This document shows, piece by piece, positions 1 through 7,230 of a stretch of 64,000 nucleotides of DNA. The stretch is taken from NCBI GenBank assembly GCA_023415235.1, contig JAEZLP010000034.1:30184-94183 (forward strand), read 5' to 3'. The stretch is from Bacillota bacterium. Its GTDB lineage: Bacteria; Bacillota; Clostridia; Peptostreptococcales; Anaerovoracaceae. Positions within the stretch are counted from its first letter, which is position 1. The number at the start of each line of letters is the position of its first letter. A model generated the notes under the pieces. It was given only the letters and a program-made list of their open reading frames with translations. It had not been told where the DNA came from and searched no databases. Made by a program: the position numbers and the translations under genes.

Positions 1-278
1 TCGATGATTACGAAAGCTTCCTCGACTCCCTGATTTCACATGGGGCACTGGACGGTCTCGAGTGTTATCATTCCCTGCATAATATGGATCAAACGGAGTT
101 TCTGCTGAATTACTGCAATAAAAACAATCTTTTCTCCTCCGGAGGAAGCGACTATCACGGAGCCCTGAAACCTACGGTTTTTATGGGCGAAAGCGTAAAA
201 GGAGTGCAGATTCCGGACGGGATTCTCGAACCTTGGTTGAATACCCTTGCCTTTCCGTCTTTTCCCCTTCACATATAG
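1..278 (+). CDS. PHP-domain phosphoesterase, C-terminal part (truncated by window edge)
   Basis: The reading frame is open from base 3 to a TAG at 276-278, giving the last 91 residues of a longer protein. The stretch GLECYHSLH, then a run ending SSGGSDYHG and KP, matches the C-terminal metal-binding end of PHP-domain (TrpH/YciV-like) phosphoesterases, where the His of the YH pair and the D-x-H of the SDYHG segment bind metal. Members of this family hydrolyse phosphate esters or short oligonucleotides such as pAp. The N-terminal HAH-type metal motif lies outside the window, so the exact substrate cannot be given. It converges on the minus-strand Tad-like operon. Confidence 0.75.
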   Translation, partial: DDYESFLDSLISHGALDGLECYHSLHNMDQTEFLLNYCNKNNLFSSGGSDYHGALKPTVFMGESVKGVQIPDGILEPWLNTLAFPSFPLHI

Positions 279-287
279 CCTCGGAGC

Positions 288-318
288 CTGTTTCTGATGT
301 TACCCTCTTCAGAAACAG
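288..318. repeat. Inverted repeat between convergent genes
   Basis: A 10-bp arm CTGTTTCTGA (288-297) is followed after 11 bases by TCAGAAACAG (309-318). It lies between the end of the PHP gene and the end of the Tad-like operon. Neither side carries a clear T tract, so it is a hairpin of uncertain use, perhaps a weak bidirectional terminator. Confidence 0.5.
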
Positions 319-405
319 TGGTATCCGGGTATCGTTTCCCTTCTATTGGATAGTTTACACGAACGCAGCCGGGAATGCAATCCGCGGCTTGAAAGCTCAT
401 TTTTT

Positions 406-828
406 TCACTGGGGCATTTCATATTTGGCCGCTCGTTTTATCTCGGTCACTTCCAGAAATGGGAGGCGGAACAGATCCTCCGTTTGAGCAGTCAGCGATA
501 CGGTAACGGAGGGGTTTTCCTCATATCCCAATAAATCATCCTCGAAGACCGCTTCATAATAGAGAGCGCTGCCTTTCGGCAGCGGCATCCTGTCCCTGGA
601 TTCTTCCAGAAGAAACTCGATGTATTCACGGCTCTCATCATAATAAAATCTCAGTTCTCCGTCGGAATAGGCTTCTTCGTCATAATAGAGAGCGGCGCCG
701 GCGGCGCATTCCTCTGCAAGCGCCTTCATAAATATCTGGCACCTGACATATCGTCCTAAATCGCCCTGATAGGCCAGAAATCCGGTATTGATTATAAGCA
801 AGCCAAGAAATACCAGAAATACCTTCAT
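406..828 (-). CDS. Small exported protein of Tad-like locus, pseudopilin candidate
   Basis: 140 residues. A short hydrophobic N-terminal segment (about residues 2-18, after MK) is followed by a soluble, acidic domain rich in Tyr, Glu and Asp. The start is supported by GAGGAGG six bases ahead of ATG. It is the last gene of the Tad-like operon, 13 bases after the preceding small gene. The architecture (one N-terminal membrane segment plus a 100-residue ectodomain) resembles TadE/TadF-type minor pilins. I do not recognise a named family and see no clear prepilin peptidase motif, so the pseudopilin role is inferred from position and shape only. Confidence 0.6.
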   Translation of the reverse strand: MKVFLVFLGLLIINTGFLAYQGDLGRYVRCQIFMKALAEECAAGAALYYDEEAYSDGELRFYYDESREYIEFLLEESRDRMPLPKGSALYYEAVFEDDLLGYEENPSVTVSLTAQTEDLFRLPFLEVTEIKRAAKYEMPQ

Positions 829-841
829 TAAAACCTCCTCC

Positions 842-1255
842 TCAGTCCCGAATCAGCTCGCTGGCAGTCCAGCTTTCAATGGTGTACATTGCCCGGTTCT
901 CTTCATCCGGAATGCCGAAAAAACGGTTCCCCGCCATGATCTGCTCCACAGGGACAGACACCTTGTAGTAGATCAATTCTCTCTTGTCAAAGGCTGATGT
1001 TCGATATTTCGGTACCTCCTCAAGAACGATCACCATATCCTCTTCCTTGATTCCGAAGTATCCTTCTATCTTTTCAACCAGTTCTTCCCTTATCTCCGGG
1101 GTAAAACATCCCTGCTGCTTGGCCTGCTCCTTGGCCTGATAGACATAGTCCTGAATTCTGCTGATCCCGTCATTGTTCCTCTGGTCCAGCGTATACTGCA
1201 TCAGAAAAACAAGCAGAATCGGCAGCACTCCCATCAAAACGATCAATTGCTTCAT
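842..1255 (-). CDS. Small exported protein of Tad-like locus, pseudopilin candidate
   Basis: 137 residues beginning MKQLIVLMG; an upstream ATG at 1267 is possible, but the ATG at 1255 has GGGGG at proper spacing. One hydrophobic segment (residues 3-19) is followed by a charged region and a domain containing a YFGI-KEED stretch. The leader is similar to those of the two upstream mini-proteins (MKQ followed by Ile/Val/Leu). It probably sits in the membrane with its C-terminal domain outside, as a minor pilin or assembly factor. Family not recognised. Confidence 0.6.
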   Translation of the reverse strand: MKQLIVLMGVLPILLVFLMQYTLDQRNNDGISRIQDYVYQAKEQAKQQGCFTPEIREELVEKIEGYFGIKEEDMVIVLEEVPKYRTSAFDKRELIYYKVSVPVEQIMAGNRFFGIPDEENRAMYTIESWTASELIRD

Positions 1256-1283
1256 CACAACCCCCATCTATTGTAAAGCGCTG

Positions 1284-1430
1284 CTATGGGGAGTCTGTAC
1301 GGATCTGTATCCCCTGCTGCCAAACCTCGCTGACTGTGCTAATCACCGATTCATCTCCCGGCCCTGTGATCATATTATAAATTGCGACTCCCAGTATGAT
1401 TGTGCTGCAAAGCACGATAAACTGTTTCAT
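1284..1430 (-). CDS. 48-residue membrane mini-protein of Tad-like locus
   Basis: A very short open frame from ATG at 1430 to TAG at 1284, preceded by AAAGGGAACGG. The product starts MKQFIVLCSTIILGVAIYNM and ends in a short polar tail, so it is essentially one transmembrane segment plus about 25 exposed residues. It lies 12 bases after the 50-residue gene and before the 137-residue gene on the same strand. The near-identical MKQ-plus-hydrophobic leader in three consecutive genes argues that it is real. It could be a Flp-type pilin or a pseudopilin, but it lacks the usual Gly-x4-Glu processing motif. Confidence 0.6.
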   Translation of the reverse strand: MKQFIVLCSTIILGVAIYNMITGPGDESVISTVSEVWQQGIQIRTDSP

Positions 1431-1442
1431 TTCCGTTCCCTT

Positions 1443-1595
1443 TCATTCTGATTTCAGTGCTCCCGATGTGATGGCTTCAATCCGATCGATTGCATTGTCG
1501 GAGATCGCTCCGGCGCTCGCGTTGAAGCTGCTCACATATCCGGCAATGGAAATTCCCAAAAGGATCATTGCAATCATTACGATAATCTGCTTCAT
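1443..1595 (-). CDS. 50-residue Flp-pilin-like mini-protein
   Basis: Open frame from ATG at 1595 to TGA at 1443 with a GGAGG ten bases upstream. The product has a hydrophobic helix (MKQIIVMIAMILLGISIAGY) followed by a small polar C-terminal region rich in Ala, Ser and Ile with two Asp-Ile/Asp-Arg stretches. Size (50 residues) and layout match Flp-type major pilins, and it is the first small gene after the tadC-like gene. A conventional prepilin cleavage site is not obvious. Best candidate for the structural subunit of this system, by inference from position. Confidence 0.6.
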   Translation of the reverse strand: MKQIIVMIAMILLGISIAGYVSSFNASAGAISDNAIDRIEAITSGALKSE

Positions 1596-1661
1596 TGATA
1601 TCTTCCTCCATTTTTCATATTTGTATTGTTTTCATTTAATCTGTTAAACGTCGGTTCGCTG

Positions 1662-2360
1662 TTACAAAAACATCTGCAGCATTTCTCTCTGATCGATAAA
1701 ATACGCGATATAGATAAAGTTGATGAAAATCAGCAGGATATTCACGACCACCGGAAAGTAGATCAAATCGCTTACGATTTCGTCTCTCCTCTTTTGATCC
1801 GTCAGTCTGGCCGCTTTCATGCTCTTTTCGTAGGAAAGAAGCGTTTCCAGCAATTCTCCGGGTTCCAGTTTGTCCCACTGGATCAGCAACCCGGCAAAAT
1901 CCCTGCCGGCCGGCGTCCCTACCTTGTCGGAAAAGAGAGCGGCAGCCTCCTTGGACTGATTTAGCCTCAGCAAGTGCAGCATTCTGATAAAAATCGGCTG
2001 CAGCAGCCCGTTGTGCTCGGATAATTTCTCAATCACCGCATCCGTACCGCAGCTCCTACCTTTTTCAATGGAAGCAAGGTTTCTCAGAAAAATAATCGAT
2101 TCGAATATTTCTCTGTCCATCTTTTGCTCCCGGAATTTTTTTATGTAACGAAACAGATAGCGAAAGGAAGAGCTCCTCTGTCCGCTTTCCAGGAACGCTT
2201 CAAGACTCCGGTACTTTAATATGCTGTCCGCGATGCTTCCTCTTAGGTTGGCGCGCCGTTTCAGACTCCATTTCCGGCTGCCGTGATCCGCCGTTGCCAG
2301 CCAGATGCCGGCTGAAAGGCATGCTCCGATTGCAGTGATTACGCAGATACTTCCGTCCAA
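1662..2360 (-). CDS. TadC-like inner-membrane platform protein
   Basis: 232 residues with an N-terminal membrane segment (about residues 3-22) and a strong C-terminal hydrophobic pair (about 200-230), separated by a helical cytoplasmic region with LL-x-YEKSM. This is the layout of a short GspF/TadC-type platform protein. In Tad systems TadB and TadC form the membrane base driven by TadA. The start appears to be TTG at 2360, with a run of ten G on the coding strand as an unusual Shine-Dalgarno. It lies 56 bases after tadB. Similarity is weak at the residue level, so the call rests on layout and order. Confidence 0.6.
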   Translation of the reverse strand: MDGSICVITAIGACLSAGIWLATADHGSRKWSLKRRANLRGSIADSILKYRSLEAFLESGQRSSSFRYLFRYIKKFREQKMDREIFESIIFLRNLASIEKGRSCGTDAVIEKLSEHNGLLQPIFIRMLHLLRLNQSKEAAALFSDKVGTPAGRDFAGLLIQWDKLEPGELLETLLSYEKSMKAARLTDQKRRDEIVSDLIYFPVVVNILLIFINFIYIAYFIDQREMLQMFL

Positions 2361-2366
2361 TCGATT

Positions 2367-2376
2367 CCCCCCCCCC
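2367..2376 (-). promoter_or_regulatory. Homopolymeric G10 ribosome binding site
   Basis: A run of ten C on the plus strand (ten G on the coding strand) sits six bases ahead of the TTG start of the tadC-like gene. It is the only visible Shine-Dalgarno for that gene. Such tracts are prone to slippage during replication, and also to sequencing error. Confidence 0.6.
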
Positions 2377-2416
2377 TTCTATCAATCAATGAACCTAACT
2401 GACGACTTTTTCTGTT

Positions 2417-3379
2417 TTAATAGTCAAATCGCTGATTATTAATGATTTCGATAAGGGCAAGATTGATAAAAAAAAGAAAAGCAATCAGCAGAATCATCAG
2501 GAATCCCTGTTCCGTGCGGAATTGGTTTCCCATCAGCTTTCCCAGTGAGATTCCCAGATATTTGACCGACATGACCACGGTTCCGAGGTACATCAGAGGC
2601 GCCAAAAAAACTACCATTCTTGCAGACTCCGAATTGAGCCGCTTCCGTTCCTCAAACAGGAGCCTTGCTTCCCTCAGCTGAATCTGAATATCCTCAAGGG
2701 CAAGGGTCACATTGACTCCGCTCTCTGCTGATATCCGAATGCAGTTGGCAAGCATCCTGCTCCAGTTCGTATTGATCCCATAGGCAAACCGCTCTGTCGC
2801 CTCTTTGATCACCTGGGGATTTCCTGTGTTTCTTAGCTCCAGCAAGAGTTTGAACAGCAGCCTCGCCGTGATTTTTGTACCTTCCGAAACCAGAATCACC
2901 TGTTCGATCGCTCTGTAAATGTTCAGCCCGGATATCCTGTATTGACAAAGAAATTCCGATATGAGCTTTTCTCCCTCAAAGCTGCTCCTTCTGCGTATGG
3001 ACTCCACCCGGACACGGAGCAGCAGATAGGGCATGGAGGAAATCAGAGCAGCCATCAGGAATGCCGTCGCCGGCCCCGCAGTCCGGAACCCTGCAATCAG
3101 AATCAGCGCGAAGCCGGCCGCAGTATATCGAAGAAATACCTTCGGCTTCATGGGCCGCTTCAGCGAGATCGACAGTATCTTTCGCAGATGCTGCTCCAGA
3201 GCAGACTCCGGCTTCAGCTCCCTTTTTCTTGCCTTCAGACGGTTATACATCCTCAACCTGGCCCATAAGCATCTCAATTGCTCCTTCGAGATCACCCAAA
3301 AACCTGCCAGCAGTATAAAGTAACAGGCTGATGAAACCAGCATGGAAATCATCTCCCAGCTATGAAACTCCGTTTGCAT
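2417..3379 (-). CDS. tadB: TadB-like inner-membrane platform protein (type II secretion F domain)
   Basis: 320 residues. Hydrophobic segments occur near residues 12-30, 85-125 (two), 252-270 and 290-312, with a long cytoplasmic helical region between. The central stretch with FLCQYRISGLNIYRAIEQ and ALEDIQIQLREARLLFEERK resembles the GspF/T2SSF domain of TadB. In Tad pilus systems TadB and TadC form the platform that couples TadA ATP hydrolysis to pilin extrusion. The start overlaps the end of tadA by 20 bases, which indicates translational coupling. Confidence 0.75.
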   Translation of the reverse strand: MQTEFHSWEMISMLVSSACYFILLAGFWVISKEQLRCLWARLRMYNRLKARKRELKPESALEQHLRKILSISLKRPMKPKVFLRYTAAGFALILIAGFRTAGPATAFLMAALISSMPYLLLRVRVESIRRRSSFEGEKLISEFLCQYRISGLNIYRAIEQVILVSEGTKITARLLFKLLLELRNTGNPQVIKEATERFAYGINTNWSRMLANCIRISAESGVNVTLALEDIQIQLREARLLFEERKRLNSESARMVVFLAPLMYLGTVVMSVKYLGISLGKLMGNQFRTEQGFLMILLIAFLFFINLALIEIINNQRFDY

Positions 3380-4748
3380 TCTGTCGCCTTTCCCCGACCC
3401 TTCGGGCCAGTTTTTTCATCTCCGATTCAAATTGCTTCAGCATCTCGGCATCTTCCTCCTCGCCGATCAGCCACTTGTCCTCGCTGATGTGATGCTCCCA
3501 GGTCCAGTCGTCCGTTGCATGGTTGTATCTGCAGATTTCTCTCATGGTGATTTCCCGTGAGTTCTTGTCCAGCCCAAGCTCATAAATACTTTTCAGTCTT
3601 TTTTGATCTTTGTTTTTCAGCTGGATAAAGTGAAAGATGTAATCAAAGCTTGCCGCCACCTTTCTCGCAGTGCTGTCCAGATCGCCTCCGAGGCTTTTCA
3701 CAATTTCGAAGGCCACATCGTAAGAGAAGTCCAAAGGATCTCTTGTATGGAAGGTGATCTTCATCCTTCGGCTTCCTTTGCTGGCGATCTTGACGGCGGT
3801 ATCCAGCGCAATGCCGTCTCTGGCCTCAGCAAGAATAAAATAGTCTGCGTCGCTCCGCAGGAGGTTTTTAGAAATATGCTTCAGCTTTTCATTGTCTGCA
3901 ATAAGCTGTAGGATAGGCGCTTCGGGCATCAGCTCATGAATGGGAATTTCCGGGTCTGTTTCCACCATGACTCCTTCCAGACTTCGGTCCTCATAGCTCT
4001 GCCAGGTTGATAGAAAGGTCGTCTTCGCAGTCCTGACCGCACCTGTAAAGGCAACATTGTACCCCAGTTTTACCATTGCTTTCAAGAAGGGAATGGCATC
4101 GCCGGGTATGGTGCCTCTGGAGGCCTGTTCCTCAAAGCTGTAGCTTGGGACAATATATCTGCGGAAAATGATAACATCCTGCTCCCGTTTCGTCATTCCG
4201 CCTCCAAAGATGGTAACCCTGGTCCCGTCCAGCATATAAACCTCGTGGAAATCCTTATCAAGACGTTCCTCCGGAGTCAGCAGCAGAAATGCCCGAATCA
4301 TCTGCTCCCGCCTATCCTTTGAAATAGTCTGGGGCTTAAGGCACATCCGGCCTTCCTCAAGAAAATAGATCCTATCTCCGATGATTTTGGCCGAGCTGCT
4401 CTCCCGATGCTTTTCCGAAAACCATTCCGAAATGCCCGCCAGACCCCAGTTTTCATGATAGATTCCATCTTCCAGACTGTCGTACCAGGCCGGATAGGAG
4501 GAGTGCTCTGCGGCATACTTTTTGATCTGTTGACGGATTCTGCTCTTAAAATAGGCCACCTCGTTTTCATAGCCGATGATTGCCTTTTTCTGAATACGCA
4601 GCGCTGAATCGAGATTTTCCCTTCCGTCCTCCCACTCCCGAAGAAACTCCGAATTGACTCTGCGGCAAAGCTTTTGAAAGTCAAGTCCCTTCCTGTCCTC
4701 TTCCCGGATTTTCAATTTCAGGTAATCGTCTAAATAAAACTTCTCCAT
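3360..4748 (-). CDS. tadA: TadA/CpaF-like secretion ATPase with altered P-loop
   Basis: 462 residues, the usual length for TadA/CpaF ATPases of the VirB11/GspE superfamily, which power pilus assembly at the inner membrane. An N-terminal helical region (1-150) precedes the ATPase core. The P-loop near residues 236-243 reads GAVRTAKT, so the last Gly of GxxxxGK[ST] is Ala. The Walker B-like segment around 302-310 reads DYFILAEAR, and a His-box-like ITFHTRDP lies at 331-338. Position between tadZ and tadB supports the call. The P-loop change could alter ATP binding but Lys242 and Thr243 are kept. It overlaps tadZ by 19 bases and tadB by 20. Confidence 0.8.
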   Translation of the reverse strand: MEKFYLDDYLKLKIREEDRKGLDFQKLCRRVNSEFLREWEDGRENLDSALRIQKKAIIGYENEVAYFKSRIRQQIKKYAAEHSSYPAWYDSLEDGIYHENWGLAGISEWFSEKHRESSSAKIIGDRIYFLEEGRMCLKPQTISKDRREQMIRAFLLLTPEERLDKDFHEVYMLDGTRVTIFGGGMTKREQDVIIFRRYIVPSYSFEEQASRGTIPGDAIPFLKAMVKLGYNVAFTGAVRTAKTTFLSTWQSYEDRSLEGVMVETDPEIPIHELMPEAPILQLIADNEKLKHISKNLLRSDADYFILAEARDGIALDTAVKIASKGSRRMKITFHTRDPLDFSYDVAFEIVKSLGGDLDSTARKVAASFDYIFHFIQLKNKDQKRLKSIYELGLDKNSREITMREICRYNHATDDWTWEHHISEDKWLIGEEEDAEMLKQFESEMKKLARRVGERRQNANGVS

Positions 4749-5509
4749 CGGCTTTTCCTTTGCCTTTTGATTTCAGCCAAACCGCACTTGCGCAGGATTT
4801 TGTTTGACACAGCGGCAATATCGAGATAATATGCTTCATTTCTGTACTCCAGCAGTGTCTTGCCGTCGATTTCCGCTTGCCTTGCTTGTCCGCAGGCTTC
4901 CACCTTCCATACATAATCCTTGTCCATCTCCAGCCTGTCTGTGATATACGGCAGCCCGTAAGGATCCTGCGGATCATATTTGTTTACAATCAGCGATGAA
5001 ATTCCGATCCCCAGTTCCTCAAACAGATCTCTGTTTCTCTCATATCGCCTCAGCGCTGTCTCCTGTTGGGCGGATATCAGAAAAACCTCCTCGGAGAGGG
5101 ACATGGCTCCGAGAGCCAGTCCGTTATCCAGATCGCATCCGCAGTCCGCAACCACAAGATCGAATTCAGGGGATACCTCCTCCAGAAAATATTTTGCGGT
5201 ATCTGGATAATAGTAGTGGGCTTCCATTTCATTGGCGACCCCTGCTAAAAGATAGAGGTTGCCCTTATGTGTGCAGGTTTTGATAAAATCCTCTCCGCTG
5301 ATCATCCGGTTGTCCATGTGAAATTTCAGCGAGTCGATTCCGATAGGAGCCTCTCGGATATAATCCGTACTTGCTCTTCCATTCATGGCGGCAAACAGAA
5401 TCTTCAGATTGGTATGGCCCGCCGACAAAGCTTCTGCAACAGATTGGGACACCATCGTTGTCCCCACCTTATGGTCCGTCCCGTGAAAGGAAAACAGATT
5501 GTGAATCAT
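4730..5509 (-). CDS. tadZ: TadZ/CpaE-like ParA-family protein with degenerate Walker A
   Basis: 259 residues with the MinD/ParA fold: a beta strand and loop at the N-terminus, a DLVVADCG Walker-B-like strand, and VNKYDPQD for the NK-D-type region. TadZ proteins localise the Tad machine to the cell pole or membrane. The N-terminal loop reads GTDHKVGTT (about residues 10-18), so the deviant Walker A KGGxGK[ST] of this family has lost both lysines at the usual positions. Degenerate TadZ loops are known in the family. Start chosen as ATG at 5509 (TGATG overlap with the upstream gene); GTG at 5512 is the alternative. Confidence 0.8.
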   Translation of the reverse strand: MIHNLFSFHGTDHKVGTTMVSQSVAEALSAGHTNLKILFAAMNGRASTDYIREAPIGIDSLKFHMDNRMISGEDFIKTCTHKGNLYLLAGVANEMEAHYYYPDTAKYFLEEVSPEFDLVVADCGCDLDNGLALGAMSLSEEVFLISAQQETALRRYERNRDLFEELGIGISSLIVNKYDPQDPYGLPYITDRLEMDKDYVWKVEACGQARQAEIDGKTLLEYRNEAYYLDIAAVSNKILRKCGLAEIKRQRKSRWRSFI

Positions 5510-6174
5510 CACAGCTCCCCCCTTTGAACGATGATCAACGCTGCAGGAGTCAGACCGCCGGCACCCAGGACAATATCCGTTAGCTTCTGATACTTCTGAA
5601 AGGTTGATATGATTTCAATATGATCGATTGTGGAGGTGCCGTTGGGTCTTTCCAGTATGCTGTTTCCGTCACGGGCAGAGGCAGTCCCCTCGGCATTTTC
5701 CACTTCTCTCTCAGCGGCATCCTTGACATAAGCGATCCGGAAGGTTCCCAGGAGACCGAGACCGCCGGTACCGTAAATATCAATCAGATCTCCTCTTCGC
5801 AACGCGCTGCTTCTCATGTCGATCCAGTCCGGTTTTATCACGTAGACGGACTCATCACTTTCCAGACACAGCTCCCTGTCCCTGAAATACTCCATGATGA
5901 TCTGGCCGTTTTTCGCGATATACTGGGCGGCAACCTTGCCTTCAAGAAGGCCGGAATCTTCCGGACCAATCGCACCCTCAAGAATGCAGCTTTTATGCAC
6001 TCGTTCTGCGGCAAACATATCGAGGCCTACAACCATTCCCATGGGAATGTCATCAGCCGCCACCAGAACCTCGTCCATCAGGATTGCTTCCCTGCCCTTC
6101 CATTCCCAGAAAATAAAACCCGCTATCGATATTAAAATCAACAGAATACCCAGAATGGGCCTTAATTTTCTCAA
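5509..6174 (-). CDS. cpaB: CpaB/RcpC-like SAF-domain protein
   Basis: 221 residues with one N-terminal membrane segment (about 7-23) and an extracytoplasmic domain. The region around residues 35-60 (VLVAADDIPMGMVV) is the typical opening of a SAF domain as in CpaB/RcpC, which in Tad systems is a periplasmic or wall-side accessory protein that may bind cell wall. The start is TTG at 6174 with GGAGC upstream. It is the first gene of the operon, 85 bases downstream of a consensus promoter, and its stop overlaps the tadZ start. Confidence 0.75.
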   Translation of the reverse strand: MRKLRPILGILLILISIAGFIFWEWKGREAILMDEVLVAADDIPMGMVVGLDMFAAERVHKSCILEGAIGPEDSGLLEGKVAAQYIAKNGQIIMEYFRDRELCLESDESVYVIKPDWIDMRSSALRRGDLIDIYGTGGLGLLGTFRIAYVKDAAEREVENAEGTASARDGNSILERPNGTSTIDHIEIISTFQKYQKLTDIVLGAGGLTPAALIIVQRGEL

Positions 6175-6258
6175 AGAACCGCTCCTTTCTCTAAACCGGA
6201 CTGATCCTTAGCATGAATTTCCATGCGCCCGTTTTCATCTTCCATATTTTGTAATTTA

Positions 6259-6287
6259 ATAATAAGGAAGCATTTTCCATTTGTCAA
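6259..6287 (-). promoter_or_regulatory. Sigma-A promoter of the Tad-like operon
   Basis: On the minus strand TTGACA (6282-6287) is followed after 17 bases by TATTAT (6259-6264). It lies about 85 bases upstream of the cpaB-like start and is the only good promoter ahead of the operon. The surrounding 6175-6529 interval holds no gene: it contains this promoter, an A/T-rich leader, the rpe terminator and the rpe 3' flank. Confidence 0.75.
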
Positions 6288-6395
6288 CCATTTTTTACAT
6301 AATTTAACATTTGATTTAGGACAATAACCATTGTTGCCATCGCAAAATTAAGAAAGTGAAAATAACAAAATTATAAAAAAGTGGGACTGACGGAA

Positions 6396-6437
6396 TAAAA
6401 AAAACGGTCGGACATTGCTTGATGCTTTGTCTGACCG
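6396..6437 (-). terminator. Intrinsic terminator of the prpC-rpe operon
   Basis: Arms CGGTCGGACA (6405-6414) and TGTCTGACCG (6428-6437) pair with one G-T wobble, and on the minus strand the hairpin is followed by a run of T (6396-6404). It lies about 90 bases after the rpe stop. Confidence 0.8.
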
Positions 6438-6529
6438 GCTGTTGTTATAATCGATTATGCAAGTTTTCAATTTGAAGGGTTATCCAGATAACTGCTTTCT
6501 ATTTGTTCGAGTATCTCGTTAACAGCTTT

Positions 6530-7189
6530 CTATTTTATCAGTTCCATCAGTTCCCGGACTCTCTTTTCAATGTCGGGAGCGCCAAAGACGCTGGAGCCTG
6601 CCACCACGAGCTCAACTCCGGCATCGACGACGGCTCTGATATTTTCCGCTGTAATTCCTCCGTCGATTTCAATTTCCAGCTTTGGATTTCTCTGATCCTT
6701 CAGCTTTTTCAGCTCCGTGATCTTTGTCAGAGAGGACGGGATAAATTTCTGCCCGCCGAAGCCTGGGTTGACCGACATGATCAGAACGAGATCAAGATCC
6801 TCAAGGATGGCGTCCAATGCTGAAACCGGCGTAGCTGGGTTCAAGGATACTCCTGCCCGTATTCCCAGGGATTTGATATGCTGTACTGTGCGGTGTAGAT
6901 GAGTGCATGCTTCCGCATGGACCGTGATGATCTCCGTCTTTTCCGTAACAAAATCCTCAATATACTGATCGGGATCTTCTATCATAAGATGAACGTCAAA
7001 GGGCAGCGTCGTTTTTCCCAGAAGGCTTTTCATAACGGCAGCTCCAAAGCTGATATTCGGAACAAAGTGACCATCCATCACATCGACATGAATGATCTGC
7101 GCTCCGGCTTTTTCAACCAGAGCAACCTGTTCTTCAAGCCTGGAAAAATCCGCAGATAATAAAGATGGTGCCAATCGGTTCATTTTCAT
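6530..7189 (-). CDS. rpe: Ribulose-phosphate 3-epimerase
   Basis: 219 residues, full family length. It interconverts ribulose-5-phosphate and xylulose-5-phosphate in the pentose phosphate pathway. Signature segments are present in order: SLLSADFSRL at the N-terminus, HVDVMDGHFVPNISFG with metal-binding His/Asp, LMIEDP, MSVNPGFGGQKFIP, and EIDGGI. It follows rsgA by 41 bases in the conserved Firmicutes order. Past the amber stop the frame continues for 20 sense codons (see findings). Confidence 0.95.
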   Translation of the reverse strand: MKMNRLAPSLLSADFSRLEEQVALVEKAGAQIIHVDVMDGHFVPNISFGAAVMKSLLGKTTLPFDVHLMIEDPDQYIEDFVTEKTEIITVHAEACTHLHRTVQHIKSLGIRAGVSLNPATPVSALDAILEDLDLVLIMSVNPGFGGQKFIPSSLTKITELKKLKDQRNPKLEIEIDGGITAENIRAVVDAGVELVVAGSSVFGAPDIEKRVRELMELIK

Positions 7190-7230
7190 TTCCTCCTTGT
7201 TTCGGAACAGTCCTTTGTCCGCTCAACCGG

